From the NCBI GenBank assembly GCA_964528565.1, contig CAZGSP010000061.1:1-48072 (forward strand): a stretch of DNA of 48,072 nucleotides, given 5' to 3'. Shown one piece after another: positions 7,934 to 16,691 of the stretch. Below the pieces are notes generated by a model. It made no database searches. It had not been told where the DNA came from and saw nothing but the letters and a program-made list of their open reading frames with translations. Within the stretch, counting starts at the first letter, position 1; each line of letters begins with the position of its first letter. The DNA comes from UBA10133 sp964528565. GTDB lineage: Bacteria; Patescibacteriota; Microgenomatia; UBA1400; MFAQ01. The position numbers were made by a program, and so were the translations under genes.

Positions 7934-9340
7934 TTATTTTTCCAATGCGTACGCATTGACATTTTCATTCCAGTCTATGACCGGATACTTGCTTAATATT
8001 ATTTTTAATTTGTTTCTGACTTCATTGTAGATCTTTTCATTTTTACCTTCAAATCTAACTGTAATATAGGGTCCGTTTTGAGAAGCCCGGGCGACGACCA
8101 TGTGATCGTCCGTGTCCAGTCTGATGCCGTCAAGTTCGTTTGTTTTTGCTTCCGGCCAGGCTACGACCAGGTCGTGCTTGACTTCCTTTTCGATAAGATC
8201 AAACTTGACGCTATCGGGAACCCCCAGTTTGATTTCCGGACTGCCGATAAGGGTTTCCACCGAGGAGGTGGCTTCCGACAAAGACTCGCCGTGCCGCTCC
8301 AAGAAAGACAGCAGTCTTAAGCAGGCGTAGGCGGCATCGTCATGTCCAAAAAAATTATCCATAAAAAAGATATGTCCCGAAAGCTCTCCGCCAAGCATGG
8401 CACCGGTTTCACGGATCTTTGACTTGATGTATGAATGTCCCGTCTTCCACATAATCGGATTCCCGCCAAGCCTGAGAATTGTTTCCGGGACCGCTCCGGA
8501 GCAAAGATTGTTGTAGATGATGGTGGCGTTTGGAAGGTTCTCCAGAACGTCAATAGCGAACAAGGTAACCATAATATCCATCCAGTGCAGGCGACCTTTT
8601 TCGTCGACGACGGCCATCCGGTCACCGTCGGCATCGAAAGCAAAGCCCAGATCGGCCTTCTCTCTCTCGACCTTCCGGCCCAGCTTTTTTAGGACATTGA
8701 TATCGGTTGGGTCGGTGCCATTTGGAAAATTACCGTCCAGCCGTTCGTTTTGGGTGATTACACGACAGCCGGCTTTGCGAAACAACCGGGGATAAAATTT
8801 ACCGGAGGAAGTATTTAGGGTGTCAACGACGATTCTCCACTTTTTGTTTAATTTGAAGTAATTGAGAATATGTTTTGAGTAGTATGGAAAGATATCCCGC
8901 TTTTGGTTTTGACCATAGCCGATCGAAAAACGGCCACTTTCAATTATCGATCTTAGCTCCTGGATTTCCGGTCCGGCCATGGTTCTCGAGTAGCCGATAC
9001 CCAGTTTTAGTCCGTTGAACTCTTTCGGGTTGTGAGATGCGGTGATCATGGCACAAGCCTTGGTAAGAAAGTGGTAGGAGGAAAAGTAAACGATCTGACT
9101 AAGAGAAAGCCCGATATCGATGGTGTCGATACCCCCGTCGTTCAGACCACGGATAAATTGCTTAGAGAGCGTGAGACTACTTTTCCGATTGTCTCGACCG
9201 ACCGGACAAAGTTTGATCCTTCTTTCGATAAGATAGGTGGCAAATCCCCTACCAAGCAAATAAAAAGTTTCTTCGTTTAAATCCCGGTCGACCAAACCTC
9301 GAATATCGTAACCGCGAAAAATATACGGATTTAACTGCAT
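7934..9340 (-). CDS. Phosphomannomutase/phosphoglucomutase (first paralogue)
   Basis: A 468-residue alpha-D-phosphohexomutase that moves phosphate between C6 and C1 of glucose or mannose. FRGYDIRGLVD opens domain 1. ITASHNPKEFNGLKL holds the phosphoserine, FAFDADGDRMAVVDEKG the Mg site, and GGELSGHIFF the sugar-binding loop; a C-terminal phosphate-binding RASQNGPYITVRFEGK follows. It is the promoter-proximal gene of the operon. The promoter (TTGGGA-17-TATACT) lies 6 bases before the ATG, so the operon mRNA should be leaderless. A second paralogue is divergently transcribed 75 bp away. Substrate preference cannot be told from sequence. Confidence 0.9.
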   Translation of the reverse strand: MQLNPYIFRGYDIRGLVDRDLNEETFYLLGRGFATYLIERRIKLCPVGRDNRKSSLTLSKQFIRGLNDGGIDTIDIGLSLSQIVYFSSYHFLTKACAMITASHNPKEFNGLKLGIGYSRTMAGPEIQELRSIIESGRFSIGYGQNQKRDIFPYYSKHILNYFKLNKKWRIVVDTLNTSSGKFYPRLFRKAGCRVITQNERLDGNFPNGTDPTDINVLKKLGRKVEREKADLGFAFDADGDRMAVVDEKGRLHWMDIMVTLFAIDVLENLPNATIIYNNLCSGAVPETILRLGGNPIMWKTGHSYIKSKIRETGAMLGGELSGHIFFMDNFFGHDDAAYACLRLLSFLERHGESLSEATSSVETLIGSPEIKLGVPDSVKFDLIEKEVKHDLVVAWPEAKTNELDGIRLDTDDHMVVARASQNGPYITVRFEGKNEKIYNEVRNKLKIILSKYPVIDWNENVNAYALEK

Positions 9341-9346
9341 TAATTC

Positions 9347-9375
9347 AGTATACCAAGTACGGACTTGATTCCCAA
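9347..9375 (-). promoter_or_regulatory. Promoter of the carbon operon, leaderless
   Basis: On the minus strand TTGGGA (9370-9375), a 17-bp spacer and TATACT (9347-9352) precede the ATG at 9340 by 6 bases. It overlaps the divergent promoter of the second phosphomutase (TTGATT at 9365-9370). Confidence 0.6.
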
Positions 9376-9392
9376 CCTTCCTGATATATACT
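9365..9392 (+). promoter_or_regulatory. Promoter of the divergent phosphohexomutase gene
   Basis: TTGATT (9365-9370), a 16-bp spacer and TATACT (9387-9392) would start transcription near 9399, leaving a leader of about 17 bases without an evident Shine-Dalgarno. It overlaps the opposite operon promoter, so the two may compete. Confidence 0.45.
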
Positions 9393-9415
9393 CAAAGAAC
9401 TATTAATTGAAAATT

Positions 9416-10849
9416 ATGAAAATTAACCCATTAATTTTTAGAAATTACGATATCCGGGGAGTAGTTGATGTTGACCTGAATGTGGAGAGCGTAGAAGCCT
9501 TGGGGCGGGCTTACGGGACATTTCTTGTTAGAAGGAAAATAGGTCAGATGGTTTGTGGAAGAGATTGCCGGCTCTCCGGACCGGTATTCCAAAAGGCGTT
9601 TATGAAAGGGGTCGTCAGTACCGGAGTCGACATCATCGATCTGGGTTTGATCATGACACAGATGATGTATTTTGGGCAGTATAAATTTCAGACAAACGGC
9701 GGAGCCATCCTGACCGCTTCACACAATCCAAAGAACTTTAATGGGTTTAAATTGGCTGTTGGGTATTCCCAAACAACCGGCCCGGAGGACGTCCAAGAAC
9801 TGAGAAAATACGTTGACAATGATGAATATTTTATTTCTGCCCGTAAAGGCAAGATCTCGACTGCCGATATCAAAGAAGACTATATCGTAGACCTTTTGAA
9901 AAGAGTCAAGATCGGAAAGAAGTTCAAGGTCGTAGTCGACTCTCATTGTGGCACTACCGGCTTGTATGTTCCGGAAATATTACGAAGAGCCGGCTGTCTT
10001 GTAGTGGAGATGAATGCAGTCGTAGACGGCTCCTTTCCGGCAGGTACTCCGGACCCTACGGACGGCAAGCTGATGGAGGCTCTCGCGACCGTAGTGAAAA
10101 AAAAGAAGGCGGATTTGGGCCTAGCTTTTGACGGAGACGGCGACAGGATCGGATTGGTGGATGAAAAGGGACGCGTCCTTTGGAACGATGTGGCCGTAGC
10201 CATTTTTGCCGAAGAAATATTGGAGAGATTCCCGGGGTCTAAAATCATTTTTAATACTTTGTGTTCCCAAGTAGTGCGTGAAGTGATAAAAATTCACGGC
10301 GGAGTACCGATAGTATGGAAGACCGGTCATGCTTTTATCAAAAGTAAGATCGCCGAGGAGAGAGCCGCCTTCGGGGGTGAACTGTCCGGACATTTTTTCT
10401 TTGCCGATAATGCTTATGGGCATGATGACGGTGCCTATGCGGCCCTGAGGATCTTGGAGTATTTAGCGGAGAAAAAGCTATCTCTTTCTCAGCTGTATGA
10501 GAGTTTCCCCAGCTATATTTCTTCGCCGGAGATAAAGATCGGTTGTCCGGACGATAAGAAGATCGCGGTGGTCAAAGATCTGTCAAAAAGATTTATGGCT
10601 GATTTTCCCAAGGCTCAAATTACCGACGACTCGGTGATTCCGGGAGACGACGGGGTAAGAGCCGATTTCCCCGACGGAATGATGGTCTTCCGCTACTCGC
10701 AGAACGGCCCATACATTACCATCAAGTTTGAAGCAAAAGACCAAAAGGTATTTGACGAAAGAAGGGCTTATGTGAGCGCTATGCTTCATAAATATCCGGA
10801 AATGATATGGGAGGATCAGCTTTGCGTGAATCTTGATTTCCTGGATTAA
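9416..10849 (+). CDS. Phosphomannomutase/phosphoglucomutase (second paralogue)
   Basis: A 477-residue phosphohexomutase paralogous to the gene at 7934-9340. It shares NPLIFRNYDIRGVVDVDLN, the phosphoserine motif LTASHNPKNFNGFKL, the Mg motif LAFDGDGDRIGLVDEKG, the sugar loop GGELSGHFFF and YSQNGPYITIKFEAK. The start chosen is the ATG at 9416; an in-frame TTG at 9407 would add three residues. The two copies keep every catalytic motif, so both are probably active, perhaps with different sugar preference or regulation. They diverge from a shared 75-bp promoter region. Confidence 0.9.
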   Translation: MKINPLIFRNYDIRGVVDVDLNVESVEALGRAYGTFLVRRKIGQMVCGRDCRLSGPVFQKAFMKGVVSTGVDIIDLGLIMTQMMYFGQYKFQTNGGAILTASHNPKNFNGFKLAVGYSQTTGPEDVQELRKYVDNDEYFISARKGKISTADIKEDYIVDLLKRVKIGKKFKVVVDSHCGTTGLYVPEILRRAGCLVVEMNAVVDGSFPAGTPDPTDGKLMEALATVVKKKKADLGLAFDGDGDRIGLVDEKGRVLWNDVAVAIFAEEILERFPGSKIIFNTLCSQVVREVIKIHGGVPIVWKTGHAFIKSKIAEERAAFGGELSGHFFFADNAYGHDDGAYAALRILEYLAEKKLSLSQLYESFPSYISSPEIKIGCPDDKKIAVVKDLSKRFMADFPKAQITDDSVIPGDDGVRADFPDGMMVFRYSQNGPYITIKFEAKDQKVFDERRAYVSAMLHKYPEMIWEDQLCVNLDFLD

Positions 10850-10865
10850 GACCGTTGTTTGATCA

Positions 10866-10894
10866 CAAAAAAACACCTCCTTGTTAGGAGGTGT
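10866..10894 (-). terminator. Rho-independent terminator
   Basis: ACACCTCC-TTGTTA-GGAGGTGT (10873-10894) forms an 8-bp stem followed on the minus strand by seven or eight T residues. It serves the membrane-protein gene ending at 10909; the plus-strand gene may use the stem less efficiently. Confidence 0.8.
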
Positions 10895-10908
10895 CGTCAA
10901 GAAATTGT

Positions 10909-11586
10909 TCAGGATTCGTAAACCGAATAGCTTCCGTCACGCGTGTCGAGTATGACGAATAGCTTGTTGTATCTGATTGAGTAGATCTCGTATCTTAGTT
11001 CGGTATTTGCTTCGGATAGAAAGAAGCGATACTTATGTTTGGCTTGCGCAAACACCTCGTGGTCATCTGTATAGCCCGTCAGCATTTTTGGATCTTTTCT
11101 TGAGAAAATGTGACGGCTAAAGGTACCATTTGGATATTCCACATAACCTTGGCGAATAGCCTGTATTTTGAGCTCCTCCAGCCGGTTTGCCGCCTCTTTT
11201 TCAGTCTCTTCAGTGGTGGGCGTAGTAGAGAGCGCGACTAATATTAGTGCTACCCAGAGACACACTATGCCACCGATTAAACTGAGGATCGCCCAGACGG
11301 GTATGGTCCCGGGTGTGAAGGTCACTGCTATTAGTTTCCAGGCTACCAAAAAGAATGGTCCGGCCAAACCAAGAACGGTCAGATGGGACAGATCACGGGA
11401 CTTCGGACCATGGGTGAGAGTCAGCCATACGATCAGTACGCCAATTATGGAGAAAAAGAGCGCCGCGGGGACGGTGAGTAATAACAACATTGAACCTGTT
11501 TGACTTGCGACAGTCGTAAGAGCAAGCAAGCCATATGACAAGTAAAGATAGGTCCCCCCAAGAAGAGCGGTGATTACTTTTTGCAT
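10909..11586 (-). CDS. Membrane protein with soluble C-terminal domain, unknown function
   Basis: A 225-residue protein with four predicted transmembrane helices (about 5-25, 32-56, 70-90 and 96-120), a Thr/Glu-rich linker (STTPTTEETEKEAANRLEELKIQ) and a soluble domain of about 90 residues ending in IYSIRYNKLFVILDTRDGSYSVYES. I recognise no family. Unlike many neighbours it has a conventional leader: TTGACT (11643-11648), a 17-bp spacer, TATAAT (11620-11625), then GGAGGT four bases before the ATG. It is flanked by terminators, so it is a single-gene unit. Confidence 0.75.
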   Translation of the reverse strand: MQKVITALLGGTYLYLSYGLLALTTVASQTGSMLLLLTVPAALFFSIIGVLIVWLTLTHGPKSRDLSHLTVLGLAGPFFLVAWKLIAVTFTPGTIPVWAILSLIGGIVCLWVALILVALSTTPTTEETEKEAANRLEELKIQAIRQGYVEYPNGTFSRHIFSRKDPKMLTGYTDDHEVFAQAKHKYRFFLSEANTELRYEIYSIRYNKLFVILDTRDGSYSVYES

Positions 11587-11619
11587 TTTACCTCCGATGT
11601 CAATTTGATGGGATGGGAT

Positions 11620-11648
11620 ATTATATAGGTCTTTCTATTTAAAGTCAA
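11620..11648 (-). promoter_or_regulatory. Consensus promoter of the membrane-protein gene
   Basis: TTGACT-17-TATAAT on the minus strand, with a predicted start near 11613 and a leader of about 27 bases carrying GGAGGT. It contrasts with the leaderless promoters elsewhere in the window. Confidence 0.7.
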
Positions 11649-11665
11649 ATGGGCCGGATTAGGCA

Positions 11666-11690
11666 CAAAAACACCCTCGGGTGAGGGTGT
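11666..11690 (-). terminator. Rho-independent terminator of pncB
   Basis: ACACCCTC-GGGT-GAGGGTGT (11671-11690) is followed on the minus strand by TTTTTG, directly after the pncB stop at 11699. Confidence 0.8.
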
Positions 11691-11698
11691 ATCGAAAG

Positions 11699-12937
11699 TT
11701 AGAAGTGATAAAGGAAGGGATGTCGGCTTTTGATCTCCATGATCTGGGCGATGACCTCAGGGTCACCGACGTTCTTACCGGCCGAGTCGGGCACCTTGGC
11801 CACTTTGGTCCACTCTTCACCTTGCTTGAACGGATCAAAAGCCCAGGGCTTGACCACCATGTTGAGCGGAGTGTAGGCAGGGGTCTTTTTAAAGTAGTCT
11901 TTGTTGTTGGTCCAGAAGCCGCCGATTCCATAAGCTGTCGGAAACCACCGGGTGACAACTTTTTCGATCGCTTTTGCCCCGGAAATGGAAAGTGAGTCGG
12001 TGAACATAAGCGTCACGGTCGCGGGATCGATGTCGTTTGTCGGATATTTTAAGAAGTGGAGAACGTCGGTAGCGAAGGTGATCGGATCCCCGCTATCGTG
12101 CCGATAACTTTTGATCAACCTGGCCATACCTGGGGTGAGGGTGGCGAAGAAGAAATCGGATCCCCATGTGTCCGGCAATGCAGTGCCCAGATTGTCGCCG
12201 TAGATAGCTCTCCAAGCGATCGAGGCGGCCATATTGGCATTTTCAACGCCGTACAAAGCACCATGGAATAGATACCATAAGTGGGCGACGGTCCCTTTTG
12301 GTGAGAGACCGGACATTCTGGCGTGATACGGAGAACTACTCCCGACATACGACTCCCCGCCATACTTAATCAGATTCTCCGTGACGATGTCTTGTATCCA
12401 GCTATAGGCGCGTCGACGGAGACCGAACTCGGATACCTTAAGTCCGGCGGCCCGCATTTCCCAGATATTTTTGAGTAGTTCATCGATCCAGTTATCATCG
12501 GGATAGTAACCCAGCTCCTCGTTCCTGGTCTGTGAAGTGACAGCCATGAAGATTTGTTCATCGAACATAATATCCGACCAGGGCCCGATAATTTTTCCGA
12601 ACAGATGACCCTCTTCGTCCTGCCAGACCTTGATGTATTCGGGAACAAAGCGGTATTTTTCCAGCCATTCGAAGAAATCGTTGGCCAGAAAGCCCCATTT
12701 TTCCCGGAGAAATTTCTGCAGACCCGGGTCAGAGCTCAGGGAGCGAAGATCCTGAAATTTTTCGGTCAAGAGACCGGCAAACCCCTTTGGATAGATCGCG
12801 TAATTACGGTCGACCACTTCATACCACGCCCAAGCACCAGGATATAGCTGAATGGCAGCATTGATCATGGAACAGTTGTAAACATCTGTTTCCAATACAT
12901 CACGAATGATATCGCTTCCGGAACTTCTGTGAGCCAT
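11699..12937 (-). CDS. pncB: Nicotinate phosphoribosyltransferase
   Basis: A 412-residue NAPRTase making nicotinate mononucleotide from nicotinate and PRPP in the Preiss-Handler NAD salvage route. Family features seen are the N-terminal TDVYNCSMINAAIQLYP, the KIIGPWSDIMFDEQIFMAVTS helix, EFGLRRRA, the GTVAHL segment containing the His expected to be phosphorylated, RHDSGDPITFA in the PRPP site and MFTDSLS...YGIGGFWTN. The length matches E. coli PncB. GGAGGT precedes the ATG by four bases. An NrtR-like Nudix regulator, the classical regulator of this pathway in many bacteria, is encoded at 40470-41144, so regulation by it is plausible but inferred. Confidence 0.88.
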   Translation of the reverse strand: MAHRSSGSDIIRDVLETDVYNCSMINAAIQLYPGAWAWYEVVDRNYAIYPKGFAGLLTEKFQDLRSLSSDPGLQKFLREKWGFLANDFFEWLEKYRFVPEYIKVWQDEEGHLFGKIIGPWSDIMFDEQIFMAVTSQTRNEELGYYPDDNWIDELLKNIWEMRAAGLKVSEFGLRRRAYSWIQDIVTENLIKYGGESYVGSSSPYHARMSGLSPKGTVAHLWYLFHGALYGVENANMAASIAWRAIYGDNLGTALPDTWGSDFFFATLTPGMARLIKSYRHDSGDPITFATDVLHFLKYPTNDIDPATVTLMFTDSLSISGAKAIEKVVTRWFPTAYGIGGFWTNNKDYFKKTPAYTPLNMVVKPWAFDPFKQGEEWTKVAKVPDSAGKNVGDPEVIAQIMEIKSRHPFLYHF

Positions 12938-12998
12938 GCTTACCTCCGATTATTTTCGGCTTTAGCCGTTTTTAGAGTACGCTAAATTTCTACAGGAT

Positions 12999-13026
12999 AT
13001 TATAGCGCATAGTGTAATAGTTACAA
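12999..13026 (-). promoter_or_regulatory. pncB promoter
   Basis: TTGTAA (13021-13026), 16 bp, TATAAT (12999-13004) on the minus strand give a leader of about 55 bases containing a small hairpin (CGGCT-AA-AGCCG, about 12958-12969) before GGAGGT. It starts within bases of the upstream ATPase stop. Confidence 0.5.
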
Positions 13027-13034
13027 GATCTATC

Positions 13035-15500
13035 TCAGGTCCGTGCCCGATAAGCCATGAAGAGCTTAACGAATTCTACCCAGAGGATGGTAATGGCCGA
13101 AGCTATAAATGGATAAAGCCAGTGACCCAAACTCAGAGCTTCGACGCCGAGGATCTTATTTATGAAAGGGTGATATATACCAAGAAAGAGTAAAGTAAAA
13201 CCATAGACGACCGCGGCCAGGAGATATTTATTGTCCAGAAAGTTTATTTTTAAGATCGACCTCCTCAAATCTTTGTATGAAAAGATGTAGGTTAGGTCAA
13301 TTACCCCAATCACGGCAAAGGCAATGGATTGAGCAGACATTAGATTGTGACCGTTGAAGACGTGGACGAAGGCCAGAAGGGCGGTGAGGCCGGCAGTCAA
13401 ACTGATGGCGATTATCAAAAAGATCATGGGAAAATCCAAGATGCTTTCCTTAATGAGTTTTCTTGGCTTCTCATTCATAATTCCGTTTTCTTTCGGCTCA
13501 AAACCCAAGACGATATCCGGAGGCCCGTCGCAGATCAGATGGACAAATAAGATCTGAACAACGGTGAGCGGCAGCGGAACGTTTAACATTAGCGCCCCCA
13601 TGATCAAAACGATCTCGGCAAAAGAGTTTGAAAGCACATAGGCAACAACTTTTTTTATGTTGGCAAAAATAATTCGTCCTTCCTCGATGGCCGAGACGAT
13701 GGTTTTGAAGTCGTTGTCCAGAAGAATGATGTCAGAGGCCGCTTTGGCGACATCGGTGGCCGAGCCGACGGCAATTCCAATGTCGGATTTTTTTAGGGCG
13801 GGAGCGTCGTTCACCCCATCACCGGTCATGGCCACTACTTCTCCATTTGCCTGCAAAGCTTGAATGATTTTTAACTTTTGGATTGGAGCTACCCTGGCAA
13901 TCAGGGAAATACTTTTGATTTTTTGTCTTAGTTCGGCCGGTGATAATTTTTCCAGATCTTTACCCTCAAGCGACGAACCTTCCGAGACTTCCAAACCGAT
14001 CTCTTTAGCTACCCTGAGAGCTGTTTGCAGATGATCTCCGGTGATTATCTTAATGTCGATACCGGCCGCCCTGGCTCGAGAAATTGATTCCGATACCGTT
14101 TTCCTAACCGGATCTTTGATCCCGATCAATCCGGACCAGATAAAATCCGAGTTACTGTTTATATGAGAACCGTATCTTTTACACAAACCGACAACTCTAA
14201 GGCCCGATCTGGCCAAGTTCTCAAAATCCAGCAAGATGCCTGATTTTTGTTTTTTGGTCAGCCGGCAGAAATTGAGAATAATTTCCGGAGCTCCAATGAT
14301 GTGGGTATTGGTCTTGCCCGCAACTCTGGCGACAACCTTGGCGAATTTTTTATCACTGGCGAAGGCCTCTTCGTGGAGAATTTCGGCTTTATCAAGATAA
14401 TTTTGAGGATCATAGCCAAGCTCCTTTTTTAAATATTTCCAAATAGCGGTTTCCAGACTGGTTCTCTGAGTGTTTAAAAGAATTAACCCCCTGATGGCTT
14501 CCTTGTGGTTCTTAAAGTTCGTAGTAACTACTTTCATAACCCCTTCGGTAAGCGTACCTGTTTTATCGGTACAAATGACGGAGGTGGCACCCAGAGTCTC
14601 AATGGAGAGAAGTTTTTTAACCAAACCTCCCTTTTTTAATATTCTTCGAACCCCTATTGAAAGAATGACCGTAACGGCTATAGGAAGACCTTCGGGAATA
14701 GCGGCGACAGACAGAATGATGGAGTAACGCAACATGTTCCAAAGATCTTGTTTGTAAGCGAGACCAATGAGAAAAATCATTGTGGTTACCACGATGATAA
14801 TTAAAACAAGGGATTTGGAGAATGACTCAAGTTTTATCTGTAGAGGGGTGGGGGTGTCTACAATTTTGGTGAGACTCTTACCTATTTTTCCAATTTCTGT
14901 TTTTACTCCAGTATTTTCAACCAGCATCGTGCCTCTTCCGGCTACGACAGTGGTACCCATAAAGAGCCGACTGTTTTTGAGGTTGACCGATTTTTCGGAA
15001 GGCTCTTCTTCGCCGGTTAGAATTGCTTCATTGACCAGAATGTCGGTACCGTCGATCAGACGCCCATCTGCGGGGAGACTGTCACCCGAACCAAACAGAA
15101 CGATATCTCCGGGAACAATTGCCGACGCTTCAATGATTTGTCTGGCTCCATCCCGCATGACCGTGACGGTGGGTTTGATAATTTTTTTAAGAGCCAGCAG
15201 GGTTTTTTGGGCACTGTATTCCTGAAAAAAGCCCATGAGGACGTTTAGGATGATCACAGCGAATATCAGTATGGTGTCGAGGTACTCTTTAAAGAAGAGG
15301 GATATTAGGATGACTCCGAGGAGGATATAGATGAGGGGGCTTTTGAGCTGGGAGAGAAGAATCGACAAAACTCCGTAAGGCTTTTCTTCGGGAAGGGTGT
15401 TGGAACCATACTCTTTTTGCAGAGAAGGAATATCCGATGAATCCAGACCGGTATATTTCATAGTTATGTTTCTTACATAACTATACCTATTTTTCGCCAT
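13035..15500 (-). CDS. P-type cation-transporting ATPase (P2/Ca2+ type)
   Basis: An 821-residue P-type ATPase. It has the actuator motif LTGEEEPSEKS, the M4 motif VAAIPEGLPIAVTV typical of P2A Ca2+/Mn2+ pumps, the phosphorylation site CTDKTGTLTEG, a nucleotide domain, MTGDGVNDAPALKKSDIGIAVG, and a C-terminal block of further membrane helices. The substrate is inferred to be Ca2+ or a related divalent ion. The ATG at 15500 directly follows the helicase stop (TAAATG). A second start at 15461 (MKYTGLDSSDIP, 808 residues) fits the family N-terminus better and sits at the edge of a 10-bp inverted repeat, so the true start is uncertain. Confidence 0.9.
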   Translation of the reverse strand: MAKNRYSYVRNITMKYTGLDSSDIPSLQKEYGSNTLPEEKPYGVLSILLSQLKSPLIYILLGVILISLFFKEYLDTILIFAVIILNVLMGFFQEYSAQKTLLALKKIIKPTVTVMRDGARQIIEASAIVPGDIVLFGSGDSLPADGRLIDGTDILVNEAILTGEEEPSEKSVNLKNSRLFMGTTVVAGRGTMLVENTGVKTEIGKIGKSLTKIVDTPTPLQIKLESFSKSLVLIIIVVTTMIFLIGLAYKQDLWNMLRYSIILSVAAIPEGLPIAVTVILSIGVRRILKKGGLVKKLLSIETLGATSVICTDKTGTLTEGVMKVVTTNFKNHKEAIRGLILLNTQRTSLETAIWKYLKKELGYDPQNYLDKAEILHEEAFASDKKFAKVVARVAGKTNTHIIGAPEIILNFCRLTKKQKSGILLDFENLARSGLRVVGLCKRYGSHINSNSDFIWSGLIGIKDPVRKTVSESISRARAAGIDIKIITGDHLQTALRVAKEIGLEVSEGSSLEGKDLEKLSPAELRQKIKSISLIARVAPIQKLKIIQALQANGEVVAMTGDGVNDAPALKKSDIGIAVGSATDVAKAASDIILLDNDFKTIVSAIEEGRIIFANIKKVVAYVLSNSFAEIVLIMGALMLNVPLPLTVVQILFVHLICDGPPDIVLGFEPKENGIMNEKPRKLIKESILDFPMIFLIIAISLTAGLTALLAFVHVFNGHNLMSAQSIAFAVIGVIDLTYIFSYKDLRRSILKINFLDNKYLLAAVVYGFTLLFLGIYHPFINKILGVEALSLGHWLYPFIASAITILWVEFVKLFMAYRART
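15460..15484. repeat. Perfect 10-bp inverted repeat at the ATPase start region
   Basis: ATAGTTATGT-TTCTT-ACATAACTAT is a perfect 10-bp inverted repeat with a 5-base loop. It covers codons 6-13 of the longer ATPase frame and overlaps the alternative ATG at 15461. It could be an operator or an RNA hairpin sequestering that start. Confidence 0.6.
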
Positions 15501-16691
15501 TTATTCTACAAAGGTCAGAGCCGTTCCCTGTTTTCCCGCTCTTCCGGTACGTCCAATGCGGTGAGTGTAGTCGTCGAAAGTCGCCGGTTCGTCGTAGTTG
15601 ATGACGTGAGAAATATCCTTGACATCAATACCTCTGGCCGCCACATCGGTGGCGATCAGGATACTTATTTGATTTGACTTGAATTTTCTCAGCACATTTT
15701 CCCTTTGATTTTGTCTCTTGTCACCGTGGATAGCGTCGGCAGGGAAACCGGATTTTTGTAGAGCAATAGAGATCTTTTCGACTCCATGCTTGGTCCGGCC
15801 AAAGATCAGCACCTTTTTGAACTCTTCTTTTCTGAGAAGATCGGTCAGCACTTCCATCTTGTTTCCGTGGGTACGGATCATGTTCTGCTCGACGTTGTGT
15901 GAGGTGGCACCGTTTTTGACCGAGATCTTTAACGGATTCGTGAGGAATCTTCTGGCGATATCTTCGACTTTTGGGTCGAGGGTAGCCGAGAAGAGTAAGG
16001 TCTGTCTTTCTTTGGGTAGAAAGGACAGTAGTTCCGTGATCTCTTTGATAAAGCCCATGTCCAGCATACGATCTACTTCATCCAAGACCACTGTTTTGGT
16101 AGCTTGAAGATTTAGAGCCCGACGGTTGTACAGATCCCTGAGTCTACCGGGAGTTCCAATGTAGATGTGCGGGCGGCGTCTGAGATCTTCCAGTTGACGG
16201 CGGATATCGGATCCACCGATGAGCACACACGAGTAAATGGGTAAATTGGTGGCCAGGTTTCGAATTTCGTCACGAATCTGGACGGCCAGTTCCCGGGTAG
16301 GAGCTACGATTAAACAGGTTTCATTGGGATTTGCCAGTAGTTTTTGAATGATGGGCAGAGCAAAGGTGGCGGTTTTACCGGTACCGGTGTCGGCCAAGCC
16401 AATGATGTCCTTTCCGGCCAGGGCGTGTTCCAGTGCCTGATCTTGGATCTGAGTAGGGGTGATCATACCTTTGTTCGCTAAATTGGTATGAACCTGAGGG
16501 TGTAGGTCAAAGTCGGAGAAAGCGTGGGTGATAACAGCCTCAGCCTCGGTTTCCGGGGTGGCGGCACAAACAAAGAATCTCGGGTCAAGAGACTTGGGCA
16601 TAAAACGATTGGGTCTTCGGAAATTACTTCCCGAAGGGCGGAAACCACGATTAGCGGGCCTCCGGCCATAGGACGGACGTGAATTAAACAT
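15501..16691 (-). CDS. DEAD-box ATP-dependent RNA helicase
   Basis: A 396-residue superfamily 2 RNA helicase of the RhlE/CshA type. After an Arg/Gly/Asn-rich basic tail (residues 1-33) come the Q motif (FSDFDL...TPTQIQ), Walker A ADTGTGKT, PTRELA, TPGRL, Walker B as DEVD rather than DEAD, SAT, ATDVAARGID and HRIGRTGRAG. The C-terminus stops soon after motif VI, so there is no long RNA-binding extension. It is likely to remodel structured RNA or ribosome precursors. Its own 5' leader is unusually long and structured. The stop is immediately followed by the ATPase ATG. Confidence 0.9.
   Translation of the reverse strand: MFNSRPSYGRRPANRGFRPSGSNFRRPNRFMPKSLDPRFFVCAATPETEAEAVITHAFSDFDLHPQVHTNLANKGMITPTQIQDQALEHALAGKDIIGLADTGTGKTATFALPIIQKLLANPNETCLIVAPTRELAVQIRDEIRNLATNLPIYSCVLIGGSDIRRQLEDLRRRPHIYIGTPGRLRDLYNRRALNLQATKTVVLDEVDRMLDMGFIKEITELLSFLPKERQTLLFSATLDPKVEDIARRFLTNPLKISVKNGATSHNVEQNMIRTHGNKMEVLTDLLRKEEFKKVLIFGRTKHGVEKISIALQKSGFPADAIHGDKRQNQRENVLRKFKSNQISILIATDVAARGIDVKDISHVINYDEPATFDDYTHRIGRTGRAGKQGTALTFVE

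Noticed and set aside
12938..13000. Riboswitch in the pncB leader
   Set aside because: Only one small CGGCT/AGCCG hairpin is seen; there is no recognisable aptamer core or terminator before GGAGGT.
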